A DNA stretch of 64,000 nucleotides from Siphonobacter aquaeclarae. Its GTDB lineage: Bacteria > Bacteroidota > Bacteroidia > Cytophagales > Spirosomataceae. The notes beneath the pieces were generated by a model. The model saw nothing but the letters and a program-made list of their open reading frames with translations. It was not told where the DNA came from and made no database searches. A program made the position numbers and the translations under genes. Shown here in pieces: positions 61,704-64,000 of this stretch (positions within the stretch are counted from its first letter, which is position 1; every line of letters starts with the position of its first letter). The DNA is taken from the NCBI RefSeq assembly GCF_900103285.1, contig NZ_FNGS01000003.1, positions 1-64,000 on the forward strand, in the 5' to 3' direction.

Positions 61704-62594
61704 ATGAAAATGGAAACCTTATGTACCTGCCCGGTTTGTCAGAGCAGCAGGTTGTCTCCCTTCCTGACGTGCAAAGACTATACCGTAAGCCAGGAAGAAT
61801 TTACTCTGGTCCGCTGTGATACCTGCGGGTTCGTGTTTACCAACCCCCGCCCTACAGAAGCGGAAATCGGAAGGTACTACCAGTCGACCGACTACATCTC
61901 CCACAGCAATACCAAAAGAGGTCTCGTTTCCCAGGTATACCACGCCGTTCGAAGAATTACCCTGAAGAATAAACTGACCCTGCTCAATCGTCTCGTTCCA
62001 GGCAAAGGCCGGTTGCTCGACGTTGGCTGCGGTACCGGCATGTTCCTCTCCGTTTGCCAGGAGGACGGCTGGAAAGTATCCGGTATAGAACCGGATTCAG
62101 GCGCTCGGAAGCTGGCCGAAGAGCAGATTACCCAGCCCGTCAGTCCGGAGATACTCGGGAGTTATGCGGGGGAAACCTTTCAGGCCATTACCCTCTGGCA
62201 CGTCCTCGAACACATTCACCGGCTGGAAGAAACCCTGGCCTGGCTCAACGAGCGACTGGCCGCTGACGGCCGGCTGATCATCGCTGTCCCTAATCTTGAG
62301 TCGTATGATGCCTCACGGTATGGAGCGCAATGGGCAGCGTATGACGTACCGCGACACCTCTACCATTTTGCTCCGAATACCCTTAAACCGCTGATGGGAC
62401 AGTATGGATTTGTGCTGGAGGAAACCCTTCCGATGCCATTTGATTCATTCTATGTCTCCATGCTCAGCACACGGTACCGGGATGGAAAAACCCGCTACCT
62501 GGAGGCTATCCGGGAGGGACTCAAGTCCAATAGCCTCGGTAAAGGCGAGCGCCCCAACTACTCCAGTCTGATCTACGTATTCAAAAAAAGGTAA
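61704..62594 (+). CDS. SAM-dependent methyltransferase with N-terminal zinc ribbon
   Basis: A 296-residue protein with an N-terminal zinc-ribbon (CTCPVCQSSR, CDTCGFVFTNPRPTEAE) followed by a class I methyltransferase domain (GRLLDVGCGTGMFLSVCQEDGWKVSGIEP). This ribbon-plus-UbiG-like arrangement occurs in enzymes that modify cell-surface sugars. It is 5 bp before a lipoprotein gene, suggesting an operon. Confidence 0.9.
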   Translation: MKMETLCTCPVCQSSRLSPFLTCKDYTVSQEEFTLVRCDTCGFVFTNPRPTEAEIGRYYQSTDYISHSNTKRGLVSQVYHAVRRITLKNKLTLLNRLVPGKGRLLDVGCGTGMFLSVCQEDGWKVSGIEPDSGARKLAEEQITQPVSPEILGSYAGETFQAITLWHVLEHIHRLEETLAWLNERLAADGRLIIAVPNLESYDASRYGAQWAAYDVPRHLYHFAPNTLKPLMGQYGFVLEETLPMPFDSFYVSMLSTRYRDGKTRYLEAIREGLKSNSLGKGERPNYSSLIYVFKKR

Positions 62595-62599
62595 CCGTC

Positions 62600-64000
62600 A
62601 TGCGGCATTTACTCTGGCTTTCCCTGGTCCTGCTTGTGGCAGGTTGCGCCCAGCAAAGCTCCCCTACCGGCGGCCCGAAAGACCTTACGCCTCCCCAGCT
62701 GATCCGCCAGACACCGGCCAATCAGACGCTTAATTTCACGGGAAAAACAGTCGAACTGGAATTCGATGAATACGTCAGCGTCGATAACCTGATGCAGCAA
62801 TTGCTGATCACGCCGGCGATTGAAGGGACCTATGATTTCAAAACGCAGCCTAAAGGGGTACGCATTACCTTCGACCAACCATTCCGTCCGAATACCACGT
62901 ACTCCCTCAATTTCCGGAATGCATTCAAGGACGTTACGGAGCGGAATCCGGCACGAAACGTGAAGATCGTTTTTAGTACCGGGAAGAGCCTGGACTCTCT
63001 CCGGATGTCCGGAAACGTCCGGGATATGATGACTGATAAGCCTGCTTTTGATGCGCTCGTTGGCCTCTACCAAATCAGCGATACCCTCAAGTTTTCCAAG
63101 AACAAACCCTACTACCTCACCAAGACTGATAGCTCGGGAAACTTTACGCTCGAGAATCTGGCGCCCGGGCAGTACCGTCTGGCTGCGCTGCAGGACGTCA
63201 ACAATAACCTGCTTTTCAATACCGAGAAAGAAAAAATAGCCTTCCATCCGAATCCGATAACGCTGCCCGGATTCACCGACACGCCTACCCTGAAGCTTGT
63301 CGCCGCGGATATGGCGCCCCAGCGCCAGCCTAAGTCCATGGTGACTTCCAAACAGTATACTCTCGCGTATCCGAGAGGTATTCAGGATGTACAGGTATCG
63401 TTCTGGAAACGGGAAGACAGCCTCACGTATGCGCAGGTAGACGACAAGCAACTGCGCTTCTATAACCGGGAAGCCCGGACGGATACCATCCGCGCGCGGA
63501 TCACCGTCACCGATTCACTCAATAGGACGTTTTCCCACGATCAGAAAATCCGATTCAAAGACCGGCCGAAAAAAGGGAACGATATCGTCGAAGCGATGGA
63601 GACGAAAGTACTCCCGAAAAGCAGTGACGACATGGAGCGGAATTTTCATTATCAGCTCCGCTTCTCCAAGCCCATCACAAGGTTTGCTCCGGAGAATATC
63701 CTGCTTCAGGAAGACACCATCCGGAACATAAAGCTGACCGATAAAGACTGGAAATGGAACCGGTATAAGACCGAGCTGCTGATCGATAAGCCCATTGAAT
63801 TCCGCCGGGACGTGCGGGTGATTATGCCAAAGGGAACCTTCATTTCGATCGAAGGAGATACCGCCCAGGCCGTACGGGCATTACACGCCCTCCGCGATCC
63901 GGAGAAATACGGTACCATCAGCGGGGAAGTGAAGAACGTGCACTCTGACTTTTTTGTAGAGCTGATCGGCGCGGCCGATTATAAAGTCGTCGCGACGATC
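62600..64000 (+). CDS. Ig-like (Big_5) domain lipoprotein, partial
   Basis: Open from ATG 62600 to the right edge (467 codons, no stop). Signal peptide with lipobox LLVAGCAQQSS, followed by the SPTGGPKDLTPPQL signature, then an SbsA-type Ig domain (VELEFDEYVSVDNLMQQLLI) and Ig-like folds to the end of the window. This GGPKD family is common in Bacteroidota and is of unknown role. The methyltransferase upstream is probably cotranscribed. The C-terminal end is missing. Confidence 0.85.
   Translation, partial: MRHLLWLSLVLLVAGCAQQSSPTGGPKDLTPPQLIRQTPANQTLNFTGKTVELEFDEYVSVDNLMQQLLITPAIEGTYDFKTQPKGVRITFDQPFRPNTTYSLNFRNAFKDVTERNPARNVKIVFSTGKSLDSLRMSGNVRDMMTDKPAFDALVGLYQISDTLKFSKNKPYYLTKTDSSGNFTLENLAPGQYRLAALQDVNNNLLFNTEKEKIAFHPNPITLPGFTDTPTLKLVAADMAPQRQPKSMVTSKQYTLAYPRGIQDVQVSFWKREDSLTYAQVDDKQLRFYNREARTDTIRARITVTDSLNRTFSHDQKIRFKDRPKKGNDIVEAMETKVLPKSSDDMERNFHYQLRFSKPITRFAPENILLQEDTIRNIKLTDKDWKWNRYKTELLIDKPIEFRRDVRVIMPKGTFISIEGDTAQAVRALHALRDPEKYGTISGEVKNVHSDFFVELIGAADYKVVATI

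Overview
The window looks like a chromosomal segment of a Bacteroidota bacterium, most likely of the Cytophagia (a Spirosoma/Cytophaga-type organism), with a GC content that appears to be a little above 50%. The indications are promoters of the Bacteroidota type (-33 TTG, -7 TAnnTTTG), starts without Shine-Dalgarno sequences, a secreted subtilase ending in a type IX secretion sorting domain, Tat-exported Gfo/Idh and sugar-isomerase proteins, a GH172 (DUF2961) enzyme, a DUF4175 protein and many beta-barrel and lipoprotein genes. No insertion sequence, prophage or CRISPR array is visible. The genes are mainly housekeeping genes in short operons separated by strong hairpin terminators.

Layout. 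1-440: three tandem rRNA-type promoters on the minus strand firing off the left edge, so an rRNA operon should begin just outside the window. 559-4810: minus-strand trpE-trpG-trpD plus a DUF2520 gene, preceded by a complete tryptophan attenuator with a 23-residue leader peptide containing three Trp codons. 4813-12100: a small lipoprotein, a Tat-exported oxidoreductase/isomerase pair, ispH, an exonuclease and guaB. 12104-16400: der, era, initiator tRNA-Met, tRNA-Arg(CCG), and a Fic protein whose upstream region holds three palindromes spaced exactly 40 bp apart. 16600-21460: gcvT, a GmhB-like phosphatase, a four-helix membrane protein, an FG-GAP protein and a GH172 enzyme. 21583-25023: an ECF sigma factor, a membrane-anchored partner that ends in an outer-membrane barrel, a PepSY-like lipoprotein and a tiny membrane protein. 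25040-32720: an NAD(P)-binding protein/HxlR regulator pair, uvrB, asd, a probable 6S RNA, a 5-formyl-THF cyclo-ligase gene (with a cluster of DnaA boxes inside it) and a methyltransferase. 32886-43057: envelope proteins, transporters, a DsbD-like reductase, an L,D-transpeptidase, an ITP/XTP pyrophosphatase, an MCE/MlaD protein, and glyA with a highly structured leader. 43201-58933: tatC, barrel and lipoproteins, the T9SS subtilase, mreBCD, rnr and a 1176-residue DUF4175 protein. 58934-64000: a probable replication origin (DnaA boxes on a 12-bp period, AT-rich DNA, three parS-like sites) followed by ybeY, mnmG, a methyltransferase and a lipoprotein gene cut by the right edge.

The most notable parts are non-coding: the likely oriC/parS region next to ybeY-mnmG, the DnaA-box cluster 27 kb away inside the cyclo-ligase gene, the trp attenuator, the rRNA promoter array, the 6S RNA candidate, the fic operator array, and three families of long word-repeat palindromes at gene ends.
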